From contig DAIDHF010000014.1 of NCBI GenBank assembly GCA_027452005.1, positions 1-60,172 of the forward strand: 60,172 bases of DNA. The letters are read 5' to 3'. The notes beneath the pieces are model-generated. The model saw only the letters and a program-made list of their open reading frames with translations, had not been told where the DNA came from and ran no database searches. How positions within the stretch are numbered: position 1 is the stretch's first letter; the number at the start of each line of letters is the position of its first letter. A program made the translations under genes and the position numbers. This stretch comes from Acidimicrobiales bacterium. GTDB taxonomy: Bacteria; Actinomycetota; Acidimicrobiia; Acidimicrobiales; JAKAVM01. Below, one piece after another: positions 43,596 through 52,636 of the stretch.

Positions 43596-45752
43596 ATGAC
43601 AGCTTTGACCAAGATTGTGATCAGACACCGTAAGGTAGTTATGGCTATATGGTTGGCTCTCCTGATTTTTGGAGGAATGGGTTCAGGGGCACTTTCAAAA
43701 CGACTGAGTTATGACTTCTCCCTTCCCGGACAGCCTGGATATGAGACGGCGGTCAAGATTCTCCACATATACGGAAACGGGGCCGAAAATCCTCCATCGA
43801 TTATGGTAGTTGATTTACCACCCAGGGATTCCTTCTCGAAAGATAGTGCAGAAATTGGGGCTGCTTTTGCGCGAGTTCGATCAGCTGAGACCTTTGAGCG
43901 CGTAGTCGATTTTGCGTCGACCCAAAATAGGTATCTAATAACTGACCATGGCCACTCAACCTTCGCACTGCTTTTCAGTCCGCCTCAAAATGGCTTTACT
44001 CCTGGGAAGCAGGCCATAGAGGCCCAATCAATAATGCAAGTCAGCCTCCCTCCCGGCTTTCAAGTCAATATTACTGGACTAAATGAGCTTGAAAATTCTA
44101 ATGGAGGTAGTGGATCGGGTGTTCTTGTTGAAACGGTAATCGGCGGTCTAGGTGCCTTGGCCGTCCTGGCTTTTGTATTCGCCTCGTTTCTAGCGTTCCT
44201 TCCTCTTCTAATCGCGATCGTTTCAATTCCAACCACGTTACTTATCGTGTTGGGCTTTACCTACTTCACCGAGGTCTCATTCGTTGTTCAATTCTTGGTT
44301 GCCCTCGTAGGGCTCGGAGTAGCAATTGACTATTCGTTGCTGATTGTAACTAGGTGGCGAGAGGAACGACATCAAGGTAAAACAAATGAAGAGGCCATTG
44401 AGAGCGCAATGCTTACAGCCGGTAGGGCAGTAATGTTTTCAGGAATTACTGTCGGCATTGGACTGATAGCGATGATTGTGCTTCCCGTCCCCGGGCTAAG
44501 AAGCGTTGGTTATGGCGGAATTTTGATCCCCTTAATTTCAGTGGCCGTCGCACTCACCTTACTTCCAGCTTTACTCGCGGGCATTGGTAACCGGGTAGAC
44601 TGGCCCAAGATTCGCCACGAGGCTTCGGCAAGTAAGGCATGGACGTTCTGGGCTCGGGGCATAACCCGGTTTCGCTGGCCCGTTGTCGGGATATCGGTAT
44701 TGATACTAGGAACCCTGGCCGTGCCATTTACTCACCTCAATATAGGCACGACCGGAGTCAACTCACAATCTAAAGCCACAACGGCTTACCATACATATAG
44801 TCGACTCCTATCTGGTGGTACCTCTAGTGGGATTCTCACACCTATTGAAGTTTTGGTAAGAGAGAATTCAAGTCAGTCCGTGACACAACGGCTTGACTCC
44901 ATAAGCGGAGTTTCAGCAGTACTATCGTCAACCTCTATCGACTCAAACAGAAGTGGTACCCGAGATATTCTTGCCATCCCTAACCAGACCTCTGACAACT
45001 CAGCAACGCTTGCCACAGTAACCAGAGTTAAAGATTTACTCACTGGATATCCGGGAGTTATCGGGATTACTGGAATTGGAGCAGTACAGATTGACTATAT
45101 CCATGCCGTGTTCGGACACTTCTGGATATTACTTGGACTAATTGCAATTCTCACGTTTTTGCTCTTGGCCCGCGCCTTTCGCTCTGTCGTACTTCCCCTA
45201 AAGGCCGTCATTCTTAATCTGGTCTCGATGTCGGCTACATTTGGGCTTGTAACCTGGTTCTGGCAGGAAGGCCACGGCTCGAACGCGGTATTTGGAGTCC
45301 CTGCCACCGGTGCGATTACATTCTGGGTTCCGCTTATGATTTTTGCTTTCTTATTTGGACTCTCGATGGACTATGAGGTTTTTATTTTGTCCAGAATGAG
45401 GGAAGAGTACGACCGAACCGGGTCCACTGACCAGGCAGTAATTATTGGACTTGGAAGGACAGGACGACTTGTAACTTCAGCAGCCCTGATATTGTTTTTA
45501 GCTTTCGCATCTCTTGCTTCGGCACCATTTGTTGACCTAAAAGTATTTGCAACCGCACTTGGGACAGGCATTTTACTGGACGCCACCATTGTAAGAGCGC
45601 TGTTGCTACCCGCCCTCGTATCAGTCTTCGGAAAGTGGAACTGGTGGATGCCGACAATCCTAGCAAAAGTTCTATTTATAGGAGACAGGACTAAAGCATC
45701 GACCGACCGAATTCCGATGCCAGAACAAATTTATGAAGAAGTAACCAGCTAG
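43596..45752 (+). CDS. MMPL/RND-family transporter
   Basis: A 718-residue MMPL-type membrane protein of the RND superfamily. It begins MTALTKIVIRHRKVVMAIWL, then has a large extracytoplasmic loop, a bundle containing GLGVAIDYSLLIVTRWREE, a second loop, and a second bundle with FGLSMDYEVFILSRMREEY. These two D-Y motifs are the proton-relay positions of the family. In actinobacteria such proteins export lipids or drugs. ATG 43596 has AGGAG upstream. The divergent TetR gene probably controls it. Confidence 0.94.
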   Translation: MTALTKIVIRHRKVVMAIWLALLIFGGMGSGALSKRLSYDFSLPGQPGYETAVKILHIYGNGAENPPSIMVVDLPPRDSFSKDSAEIGAAFARVRSAETFERVVDFASTQNRYLITDHGHSTFALLFSPPQNGFTPGKQAIEAQSIMQVSLPPGFQVNITGLNELENSNGGSGSGVLVETVIGGLGALAVLAFVFASFLAFLPLLIAIVSIPTTLLIVLGFTYFTEVSFVVQFLVALVGLGVAIDYSLLIVTRWREERHQGKTNEEAIESAMLTAGRAVMFSGITVGIGLIAMIVLPVPGLRSVGYGGILIPLISVAVALTLLPALLAGIGNRVDWPKIRHEASASKAWTFWARGITRFRWPVVGISVLILGTLAVPFTHLNIGTTGVNSQSKATTAYHTYSRLLSGGTSSGILTPIEVLVRENSSQSVTQRLDSISGVSAVLSSTSIDSNRSGTRDILAIPNQTSDNSATLATVTRVKDLLTGYPGVIGITGIGAVQIDYIHAVFGHFWILLGLIAILTFLLLARAFRSVVLPLKAVILNLVSMSATFGLVTWFWQEGHGSNAVFGVPATGAITFWVPLMIFAFLFGLSMDYEVFILSRMREEYDRTGSTDQAVIIGLGRTGRLVTSAALILFLAFASLASAPFVDLKVFATALGTGILLDATIVRALLLPALVSVFGKWNWWMPTILAKVLFIGDRTKASTDRIPMPEQIYEEVTS

Positions 45753-46130
45753 AAGGTTCTGACATATACGACCATTCTCATGCGAGCTCGGACCGAAATA
45801 TAATAAAACACACTTGTTAGTCAGCCTTGCCAGTTTGACTGTTGATTATTTACTTACATTCCACAGTACCGCTTACAACATCTACTTTGATCATATTTAC
45901 TTATCATTCTTTTGAACCGCAGAAGTCGAAATAGTACAGTCACTACACCTCTAGATTGTCTCGGGACTATTTTCGTTCTCTAGCTGAAACTTTTTGAATA
46001 ATATTCAAACATATGACGTGACTGACAAATATGCGGGAAAAGAGTAACCTATTGCCCTTCACCAAACAAACCCCCAGGGATCGGGCAACAAGTTACTCTT
46101 TGCGTGGTCGACTTAAGTGCTACAGGCGAC
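45753..46130. other. gene-free AT-rich spacer
   Basis: 378 bp between the MMPL stop and the convergent YHYH gene stop. It is AT-rich and holds no credible reading frame. Its only clear structure is the long hairpin at 46039-46101. Confidence 0.7.
46039..46101 (-). terminator. long two-block hairpin, probable terminator of the YHYH gene
   Basis: AAAGAGTAAC (46039-46048) pairs with GTTACTCTTT (46092-46101), and inside a 3x3 internal loop TTGCCC pairs with GGGCAA: 16 perfect base pairs with a 25-nt loop. Read on the minus strand the 3' arm ends in CTTTTCCC. It lies 30 bp after the YHYH stop, fitting an intrinsic terminator, though longer than usual. Confidence 0.6.
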
Positions 46131-47951
46131 CTACAATCCTGGGGTACTTATTGGTGCTGCATGGAAACATCCAATGGTATAGGGATACTCTAAGGTTGCG
46201 TCATAGTGGTATACGTCTTGTTCAGTACCATTCCACATAACCTGCGAGGTTCGCCCGTGGCATGAGTCAAGGTCAGAGTTCGTAAGCATGTTTCCATTAG
46301 AGTCTGTTTCGACATAGATTCCATACCCGTCAGTCGCATAGCCAACTAACTCGCTCATATTGGGTGTCAAGGTGCCATAAACACATGCAGGAACAATATG
46401 GTGGTGAAGTTCATTATTGCTGTCAGGATGTTCCCAACAACTGTCAAATACCTCATGAGCACCCCCGTCTCTACCTAACGAGTCAAGCGCATTGAAAAGC
46501 ACGATCCCATCATTCAAAATTCCGATAGCCCCCATGGGCACACACTTGGGAGTGGAGAGCGGGATCGGATTGAGAGGTAAAGTCCAGTCAATATTTTGAG
46601 GCGCTATTGAGTTGGGATTCTTATCGTACTGATATGCCGGATCTGACGACTGAATTGGGAAGATTCCAGTAGTGTGATCTATTGGTTCATCGTTGCCGGT
46701 GATTATTCGTGAATTACCTGACGAAGTCACCGAATACGTAGCATTTGGCCAAGACACCGAGCCCTCTACTGCAATCTTTGTGGTCATATTCCAGGTATCA
46801 TTTGCAGTATCAATCCAAGGTCCGTCGGTTTCGGCGCCTGCCCCATTAAAGGTGGTTTGGCATGAATCCACATATCCCACCTCAGGTGTTGAAGAGACAT
46901 GCCCGTCACCAATCGGCAGTTCAGTTGGGTTAGCAGCTGGCGCCAGTGTAGACGTGGTAGTTGAACTTACCTGCGTTGAACTGGTCGTACTCGATGAGGA
47001 TGTCGTCGATCCGGCCAGACTGGTAGTAGTTGTCGTAGAACCTACGTTTAACGCGTCGCCATATGAAAATATGTTTCCAGCTTGGTTGACTACCCAATAA
47101 CCACCACCGTCATGAGTCGGAGCCATTCCTACTACTGGTGAAGTAGAGCTTCCTGATGCCGATCCGAAAAACTTAGCGTCACCATATGAGAAAATCCCCC
47201 CGTCGGATGCCACTAACCGGTAGCCCTTGCCATCCGAGGACGGGGTCATCCCAACTATTGGTTCAACGAGGTTTATATTTGCAGCCGATCCGAAAAACCC
47301 GGCATCACCAAACGCGAACATTCCCCCGTCGGAAGCAACCATCCAGTAGCCATTACTATCTTGCGTAGATACTATCCCAACGATTGGCTTATTTGGAATA
47401 AATGAGTTAGTTCCTCCAGCGGCCTTGGCAGGGTCTACTTGGCCAGATGATCCCTGGAAAGTTGCGTCGCCGTAGGAGAATACTCCACCGTCTCCACCAA
47501 GCAACCAATATCCATTCCCGTCGCCAGTTGGCGCCATAGCCACAATCCCCTTTGCCAGTTTCAGCGAGGATGCATCGCCGAAGTTAGTTGCGGTCCCGAA
47601 TGGAAACACTGACCCCGTAGATGTTACTAACCAGAAACCATTTGCGCTGGGGTCCCCCGCGATTGCAGTCACATTTCCACTAGAACTACTTAGGGGCAAC
47701 TCGGCGGTAGCATCCCCACAGGACTCAATGTCTCCTTTTGAATCAGCAATCCAGTACCCTTGACCGTCCTGGGTAGGGGCCATACCCACAACCGGGTCTA
47801 CCACGGTCCCCTGGCAGGTCAACGCCCCCCCAGAACCGGGAAATGCAATAATAGACAGTGCCAAAAGCGATCCGACTGAAAGAACACTAAAGCCCACTCC
47901 TAGTGCCTTCCGACTAATTTTCCTTTTTATTACAGTTGCCTTTGTAATCAT
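46131..47951 (-). CDS. secreted SFGD-repeat and YHYH-domain protein
   Basis: A 606-residue exported protein with a signal helix (LGVGFSVLSVGSLLALSIIAF). Residues ~50-310 contain six GYWxVxSDGGxFxYGD-type repeats, which probably form a beta-propeller. A Thr/Ser linker leads to a C-terminal YHYH domain (~270 residues) with PMGAIGILNDGIVLFNALD, ELHHHIVPACVYG, GYGIYVE and YHYDATLEYPYTIGCF. YHYH domains are found in secreted proteins of unknown activity. The His clusters suggest metal binding (inference). It lies downstream of the MprAB-like system on the same strand. Confidence 0.88.
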   Translation of the reverse strand: MITKATVIKRKISRKALGVGFSVLSVGSLLALSIIAFPGSGGALTCQGTVVDPVVGMAPTQDGQGYWIADSKGDIESCGDATAELPLSSSSGNVTAIAGDPSANGFWLVTSTGSVFPFGTATNFGDASSLKLAKGIVAMAPTGDGNGYWLLGGDGGVFSYGDATFQGSSGQVDPAKAAGGTNSFIPNKPIVGIVSTQDSNGYWMVASDGGMFAFGDAGFFGSAANINLVEPIVGMTPSSDGKGYRLVASDGGIFSYGDAKFFGSASGSSTSPVVGMAPTHDGGGYWVVNQAGNIFSYGDALNVGSTTTTTSLAGSTTSSSSTTSSTQVSSTTTSTLAPAANPTELPIGDGHVSSTPEVGYVDSCQTTFNGAGAETDGPWIDTANDTWNMTTKIAVEGSVSWPNATYSVTSSGNSRIITGNDEPIDHTTGIFPIQSSDPAYQYDKNPNSIAPQNIDWTLPLNPIPLSTPKCVPMGAIGILNDGIVLFNALDSLGRDGGAHEVFDSCWEHPDSNNELHHHIVPACVYGTLTPNMSELVGYATDGYGIYVETDSNGNMLTNSDLDSCHGRTSQVMWNGTEQDVYHYDATLEYPYTIGCFHAAPISTPGL

Positions 47952-48101
47952 CTAAAAATGTTAACTTCATGTCTGAGTTCTGTCACGGGTTGAGCGGCGA
48001 TTCTTACCAACTTTTTACGTTGGCGAACTCCCATAGTTTTCGTGGACCAAGTCGGAGTTGCAACACTTCTCACCGTGTTGCCAAGAACACTATTAGACTG
48101 C

Positions 48102-49520
48102 CTAGTTGTTATTTAGATCTCTACCGATTGTGAATCCAATAACGGTCCCTCCACCTTCTCGTGAATCGACATAGCATACTCCACCGTGTTCGTTAGCAAC
48201 CTTCTTGACAATAGACAGTCCAAGCCCTGACCCGGGCATCGCTCTTGCGGTCTCGCACCGAAAAAACCTGTCAAATATCTGTTCTCTCTGATCAAGGGGA
48301 ATTCCTGGACCCTTGTCATTGACCTCTATGGATGACTCTCGCACGATAATATCGACGGTTGACTGTTGCGGACTGAACTTTATCGCGTTGTCAACTAGAT
48401 TGGTAAGGGCACGTTCAATACGGCCTTCCCTGGCCCTCACTATTGATACCTGCCCGTCAACGTTGACTTCACGTCCTGTACGTGAGGTCATCTTGCTAGC
48501 AACACGACTAGCCAGGGCGTTCAGGTTGATTTGAGTTACCTCCTCGTGAGGTCGCTGATTTATGGCAAGTTCGACAATCTCATTTACCAAGCCACTAAGT
48601 TCGCCAACCTCATGACTGAGATCAGAGAGAATTTTACTCCTTGCCTGATCGTCTAGCCCTGGATACTTTTGGAGAAGTTGAATGTTAGTAGTAACGCTGG
48701 TTAAAGGGGTCCTAAGTTCGTGGCTCACATCTTGGACCAGCTGGTTTTGAACTTCGGTAGACCGATCAAGAGCATCAACCATTTCCTGCATAGACCTCGC
48801 CAGTATGCCTGCCTCATCCCTTCGAGATGAACCAAAGGGAATCTTGAATTCCTTTGAGTCTTTAGCCTCCTCGGTGGCCCTGGTAAGACGTGTAAGAGGG
48901 TTGGAAATCTGTTTTGCCACTAGCCACCCAATTAGACAAGCTATCGCTACTACCACCCCCGAGAGTTCGGCAAACCACACTTTTAGTTCGCTCAGTGTTT
49001 TTTGGTCCTCGGCCTCGCTTTGAGCTATTTGAAAAGCTCCACCTAGGGGTCTGGCCAGGGAGATCATTCTATACTGGACGCCCCTTGTAATTACGGTTTC
49101 AAGGAACGGATGTCCTCCTCTTTTTGCCATTCCAACTATGCGAGCGTCTATAGGAAGTTTTACATTTGAAGAGTCATAAATAATTGTACCCGTGTTATTT
49201 TCTACCTGGGTAATCAGCGAGTCTAGTATCGTGGGAGGAGCTGTTGGTCTGTCTTTAAGTGGGATCTGGCTACCTTGAGGGATACTCCTAGATGACCCAG
49301 GTCCCGCTGTAGGGCCTAACTCGGCTCGCGACGGACCCGCAAGTGACTCTGGCAACAATCGAGGTCGTTTAGCCAGCTGACGCGCTGACTGATTTAGGTA
49401 ACTGTCAACTGTTGACATTAACCGGTTACGACTTGCTATGTAGGCAATAGTTGAAAACGAAATTGTAGAAAATCCCGCCAAAATACCAAGTGCCAGGGCG
49501 ATTTTGAATCTAAGTGTCAC
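48102..49520 (-). CDS. sensor histidine kinase, MprB-like
   Basis: 472 residues from GTG 49520, which overlaps the response-regulator stop as GTGA; a longer frame upstream is out of homology. Helix one (FKIALALGILAGFSTISFSTIAYI) and helix two (SGVVVAIACLIGWLVA) enclose an extracellular sensor of ~150 residues. HAMP is followed by phosphoacceptor LVQDVSHELRTPLTS and ATPase motifs LVDNAIKFS, DKGPGIP and GSGLGLSIV. The layout resembles mycobacterial MprB envelope-stress kinases. It is co-translated with its regulator. Confidence 0.93.
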   Translation of the reverse strand: MTLRFKIALALGILAGFSTISFSTIAYIASRNRLMSTVDSYLNQSARQLAKRPRLLPESLAGPSRAELGPTAGPGSSRSIPQGSQIPLKDRPTAPPTILDSLITQVENNTGTIIYDSSNVKLPIDARIVGMAKRGGHPFLETVITRGVQYRMISLARPLGGAFQIAQSEAEDQKTLSELKVWFAELSGVVVAIACLIGWLVAKQISNPLTRLTRATEEAKDSKEFKIPFGSSRRDEAGILARSMQEMVDALDRSTEVQNQLVQDVSHELRTPLTSVTTNIQLLQKYPGLDDQARSKILSDLSHEVGELSGLVNEIVELAINQRPHEEVTQINLNALASRVASKMTSRTGREVNVDGQVSIVRAREGRIERALTNLVDNAIKFSPQQSTVDIIVRESSIEVNDKGPGIPLDQREQIFDRFFRCETARAMPGSGLGLSIVKKVANEHGGVCYVDSREGGGTVIGFTIGRDLNNN

Positions 49521-50215
49521 CCTATTCTCATTGAGTATCCGACACCTCGTACGGTGTGAATGATCCGGTCTCCACCGTCGCATTCTAGCTTGCGCCTAAG
49601 ATAGCCTATATATACTGCTAAATTCTTAGAGTCCAAACCAAAATCATATCCCCATATTTCCTCATAGATATTTGACTGTGTAAGGACCTTACCAGCATTT
49701 TTAGCTAATAAGCTGAGGAGGTCAAACTCAGTCTTGGTCAAGTCAATCTCTTTAGCACCAATAAAGGCCCGCCGCTGAAGTTCATCTACAACTAGAGGGC
49801 CGACCGCAAGTGGTTCGCAAGACTCTGGTTTCGAACGTCTGAGTAGGGCTCGTACCCGGGCAAGTAGTTCTTCCAGAGCGTACGGTTTTACTAGATAATC
49901 ATCAGCTCCCATGTCAAGCCCAGATACTCTGTCTCCAATCTCCGTCCTGGCAGTTAACATTAGAATTGGAGTCTCTATTTTCTTGGACCTAATCTCTCGG
50001 CAGACCGAAAGTCCGTCAAGGTATGGCATCATTAAATCGAGTACAACCAGAGACGGGATTTGAATTTCGATTCGCTCTAGAGCTTGTTGGCCGTTGAGTG
50101 CCGGAATGACATGATATCCCTCGAGAGTAAGGGCCAAAGTTAGTGAGTCTCTCGTGGCACGATCGTCTTCGGCGACAAGGATCTCTTGACTTTGCTGAAT
50201 CTGGCCATAAACCAT
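49517..50215 (-). CDS. OmpR-family response regulator, MprA-like
   Basis: A 232-residue regulator. The receiver has EDD at 16-18, phosphoacceptor D60 in VVLDLMMPYLDG and DDYLVKPY. The winged helix contains EIDLTKTEFDLLSLLAKN, NIYEEIWGYDFG and the end TVRGVGYSMRIG, close to MprA/TcrX-type regulators. The ATG has only a weak ribosome-binding site. It is divergent from a small secreted protein and shares with it a spacer holding a 14-bp palindrome. Confidence 0.93.
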   Translation of the reverse strand: MVYGQIQQSQEILVAEDDRATRDSLTLALTLEGYHVIPALNGQQALERIEIQIPSLVVLDLMMPYLDGLSVCREIRSKKIETPILMLTARTEIGDRVSGLDMGADDYLVKPYALEELLARVRALLRRSKPESCEPLAVGPLVVDELQRRAFIGAKEIDLTKTEFDLLSLLAKNAGKVLTQSNIYEEIWGYDFGLDSKNLAVYIGYLRRKLECDGGDRIIHTVRGVGYSMRIG

Positions 50216-50324
50216 ACCGCAATTGTATCCGTATTCATTCTCATCATCCCAAGATGGTCATTCAATCTTACCGAACTCTTACGTAAAATTATCCTTTTTG
50301 CTGGCTCTAAGGATAGACCAAGGA

Positions 50325-50338
50325 GCCACCTAGGTGGC
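50325..50338. promoter_or_regulatory. 14-bp perfect palindrome in divergent spacer
   Basis: GCCACCTAGGTGGC lies between the response regulator (start 50215) and the secreted protein (start 50413). It is a candidate operator for the MprA-like regulator. As an RNA it would be a 5-bp hairpin with a 4-nt loop, followed by CCTTT. Confidence 0.45.
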
Positions 50339-50412
50339 CCTTTAGATCTCCTTACTATGAAGGTCGAAAATGACTACATCAACCCAACTCGTGACTAAGG
50401 AGGTCTCGAAAA

Positions 50413-50958
50413 ATGAAAACTAAACGAACAAATAATATAATAGCAAAGGCTGGTGCTTCACTGGTCATCGCAACGGCACTTGGAGCGGGAAGCTTTGCGG
50501 TGGCCTCGGCGGCTACCAGTTCACCCTCTGGTTATGGTACGCCCAGTCAACCGGGTGTGAACTCCGTTGGCGGTGCCCCCTCCCAAGGTGGGCCCGGCGG
50601 ACCCATGGGCAATCATGGCCGTCCACCATGTCCCAAATCAAGTGCGTGTAGCGGAGGCAAGGTAATTTCGATAACGCCAAATGCTGGAGCATATTCAATT
50701 GTCGTTCAAGATCCAATGGGCTTCTGGCATACAATAGTCACCAACTCTCAGACCACTTTCTCTCAGAGGTCAAATGGAACTAGTTCGGCGGTTTCGGGAA
50801 CTACCATAGTGGCAGGTGACTACGTAAGAGCTCAAGGTTCAGTAGACGTCAATCACACAACCCTTGATGCCAGCTCGGTTAGTCTCCTTCCCGGACCACC
50901 AGTGCAAGGCCAGGGGCTGCCCGGCGGGGCGAGCCCTACAACAGGACCTAGCTCATAA
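50413..50958 (+). CDS. small secreted protein with a DUF5666-like domain
   Basis: A 181-residue exported protein. The signal sequence (ASLVIATALGAGSFAVASAA) is followed by a Gly/Pro/Ser-rich linker and a short beta domain with GKVISITPNAGAYSIVVQD, TTFSQRSNGTSSAV and GDYVRAQGSV, reminiscent of DUF5666 beta-barrels. The tail is Gly/Pro-rich. The ATG has AAGGAGG upstream. Divergent placement next to the two-component system suggests it is a target of that system. Confidence 0.75.
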   Translation: MKTKRTNNIIAKAGASLVIATALGAGSFAVASAATSSPSGYGTPSQPGVNSVGGAPSQGGPGGPMGNHGRPPCPKSSACSGGKVISITPNAGAYSIVVQDPMGFWHTIVTNSQTTFSQRSNGTSSAVSGTTIVAGDYVRAQGSVDVNHTTLDASSVSLLPGPPVQGQGLPGGASPTTGPSS

Positions 50959-51035
50959 CCCCCGTTAGACGATATATCTTACAGCTCACCGGTTTGAGGC
51001 ATCCTTGAATCGGTGGGCTGTTGTTATGACGTCAA

Positions 51036-52433
51036 CTACGAGAATTGTCCAGACGATCCCGCGGAGATACCACTAGAGCCTGCCTGAGAACTCTGAAACT
51101 GACTAATCGTTTCAACCTGGGCCGCTGGGGGTGGATTGATTGACACAGGTTCACCCAGATTTGAATAATCTTGTGTGACGGCCACGGTGAGTCCTACCGA
51201 AGCTGATTTACCGGAAAGCCCCTGCGAAGTCAGTCCTGCACCTGACAATGTCATCCCGACGGTCAAATTGACCGCCTCTTGAACTATATTTCCCGACGAT
51301 GAGATCCAAACCGATACGGTACCCGACGCGACCATCTCATCGGTAACATTCTTAACCTGAACGCTACAGGTGTTAGAACTTTGATTTAGTTGGGCCCGAT
51401 ACTGGGTCGCCGAAACTCCCCCAACCTGTGACTGACCCAGGTCGGTAACACTAGACGATACGGACTTGAGCAGATTGAGTACAGCGGTCGGGTCACTAAA
51501 GGCAGAAATGTCACCGGTAGGATTAGATGAACTCGCACTTGCTGCTCCTGAAAAAAGCCCGGAACAGCTCGACAAGCTAGCCTGGAGGTTGCTTGTGCTT
51601 GGCACAGATGTTGAAAGCCAGGTCTTTCCGGGATCAAGTTGTTGACCTGGAACTTGAAAATACTCGGTGGCAGAGTCAACTATCAGGTTGATCGTAGATG
51701 TACTTGGACTTCCCGAACCCGAAAGTAACCCTCCCCCACTGCCGCCCACATTCATGGATCCACTTAGTGAATTGTTGCCAAAGTCGACATCGAAGCTTCC
51801 AGATAAAGTCATCTTGAAGCCGCTCAGGAAAGCCAACGCTGAACTCCCACTGGCAGATATTCCGACACTCCCCGAAAGGTCTACATGTGCCGTGTGTTGA
51901 TTGGTTGTCTGTTGGTATGCTGCAAGCAACACCTTGTTACCAACCTGGCTTGACGAACCGTGGGTAACTACTAATCCCACTGCAGCCACGACCAAGAAAA
52001 ATGCCGCTAGTTGGGAAACTATTAGCACTCTACGCTTAGATTTATTGTGCGCGTGAAAGACGCCTACTGGGCCACTTGACCCACTAACTGCCCCCCAGGG
52101 ACCTGAGGGTTGAGCACCCCAAGTCCCAAGTTGCGGTGCGTACCCCACCTGAGCATCCTGGCCGGGCAAATATCCTACGCTGCTAGCTTCTTCACGTATC
52201 TTATAATCTGGGGTAATCGGCGAACTTTGAGGCTCCCAACTCGAAAAAAGGTTCCAAGCCTGTATCCAGCCTTGCTCATCTCCTGGAAACAAAGCCACTG
52301 GAGCCTTTTCTGGATTTGGATCTAACCCGTCCCAAATCGCATACGTACCTGGCTCAAAGTCGACAAGGGCCGAACTTGAGATAACTTGCCCCAGATAAAA
52401 CCGGGCACCGTGGTAGAGATAGATGTCACTCAT
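51036..52433 (-). CDS. membrane-anchored LprG/LolA-like lipid-binding-type protein
   Basis: A 465-residue protein with a cytoplasmic N-terminal region (~130 residues, GARFYLGQVISSSALVDFEPGTYAIWDG), one membrane helix (VLIVSQLAAFFLVVAAVGLVV) and a large outer domain rich in Ser and Gly. The outer domain has the pattern of LprG/LppX-type (LolA-fold) proteins: a helix with NKVLLAAYQQTT, repeated beta strands, YFQVPGQQLDPGKTWLS and VGGVSATQYRAQL. Such proteins bind lipids. The N-terminal part is not recognised. It is divergent from the LamG protein. Confidence 0.7.
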   Translation of the reverse strand: MSDIYLYHGARFYLGQVISSSALVDFEPGTYAIWDGLDPNPEKAPVALFPGDEQGWIQAWNLFSSWEPQSSPITPDYKIREEASSVGYLPGQDAQVGYAPQLGTWGAQPSGPWGAVSGSSGPVGVFHAHNKSKRRVLIVSQLAAFFLVVAAVGLVVTHGSSSQVGNKVLLAAYQQTTNQHTAHVDLSGSVGISASGSSALAFLSGFKMTLSGSFDVDFGNNSLSGSMNVGGSGGGLLSGSGSPSTSTINLIVDSATEYFQVPGQQLDPGKTWLSTSVPSTSNLQASLSSCSGLFSGAASASSSNPTGDISAFSDPTAVLNLLKSVSSSVTDLGQSQVGGVSATQYRAQLNQSSNTCSVQVKNVTDEMVASGTVSVWISSSGNIVQEAVNLTVGMTLSGAGLTSQGLSGKSASVGLTVAVTQDYSNLGEPVSINPPPAAQVETISQFQSSQAGSSGISAGSSGQFS

Positions 52434-52636
52434 TGTTGGCCTAAGCTCATCCTAGGCTGTCAAATGTCCCAAATCAAGGGTAAATCTACCTAGGGAGTTC
52501 CCGAAAATCTATAAATACTCCAGCTCAATAGCGAATTTCCTTAAAGTCACTACGACAACTAGTCGAAATAATCAGGAAGGATAACTTGGCAGAAATATGG
52601 ACTCGGGGCAGGAGATGAGTCTTAGGGTAGGAAAGG

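Noticed and set aside
45753-46130. Insertion-sequence remnant
   Set aside because: The inverted repeat is too short and close together for IS ends, there is no transposase fragment, and no flanking target duplication is seen.
46031-46240. A 69-residue plus-strand frame
   Set aside because: It spans the hairpin and the end of the convergent YHYH gene, lacks a ribosome-binding site and has no recognisable protein features.
48059-48080. GCAACAC/GTGTTGC hairpin after the MprB-like kinase gene as an intrinsic terminator
   Set aside because: The 7-bp stem has no T-run on the minus strand; too weak to call.
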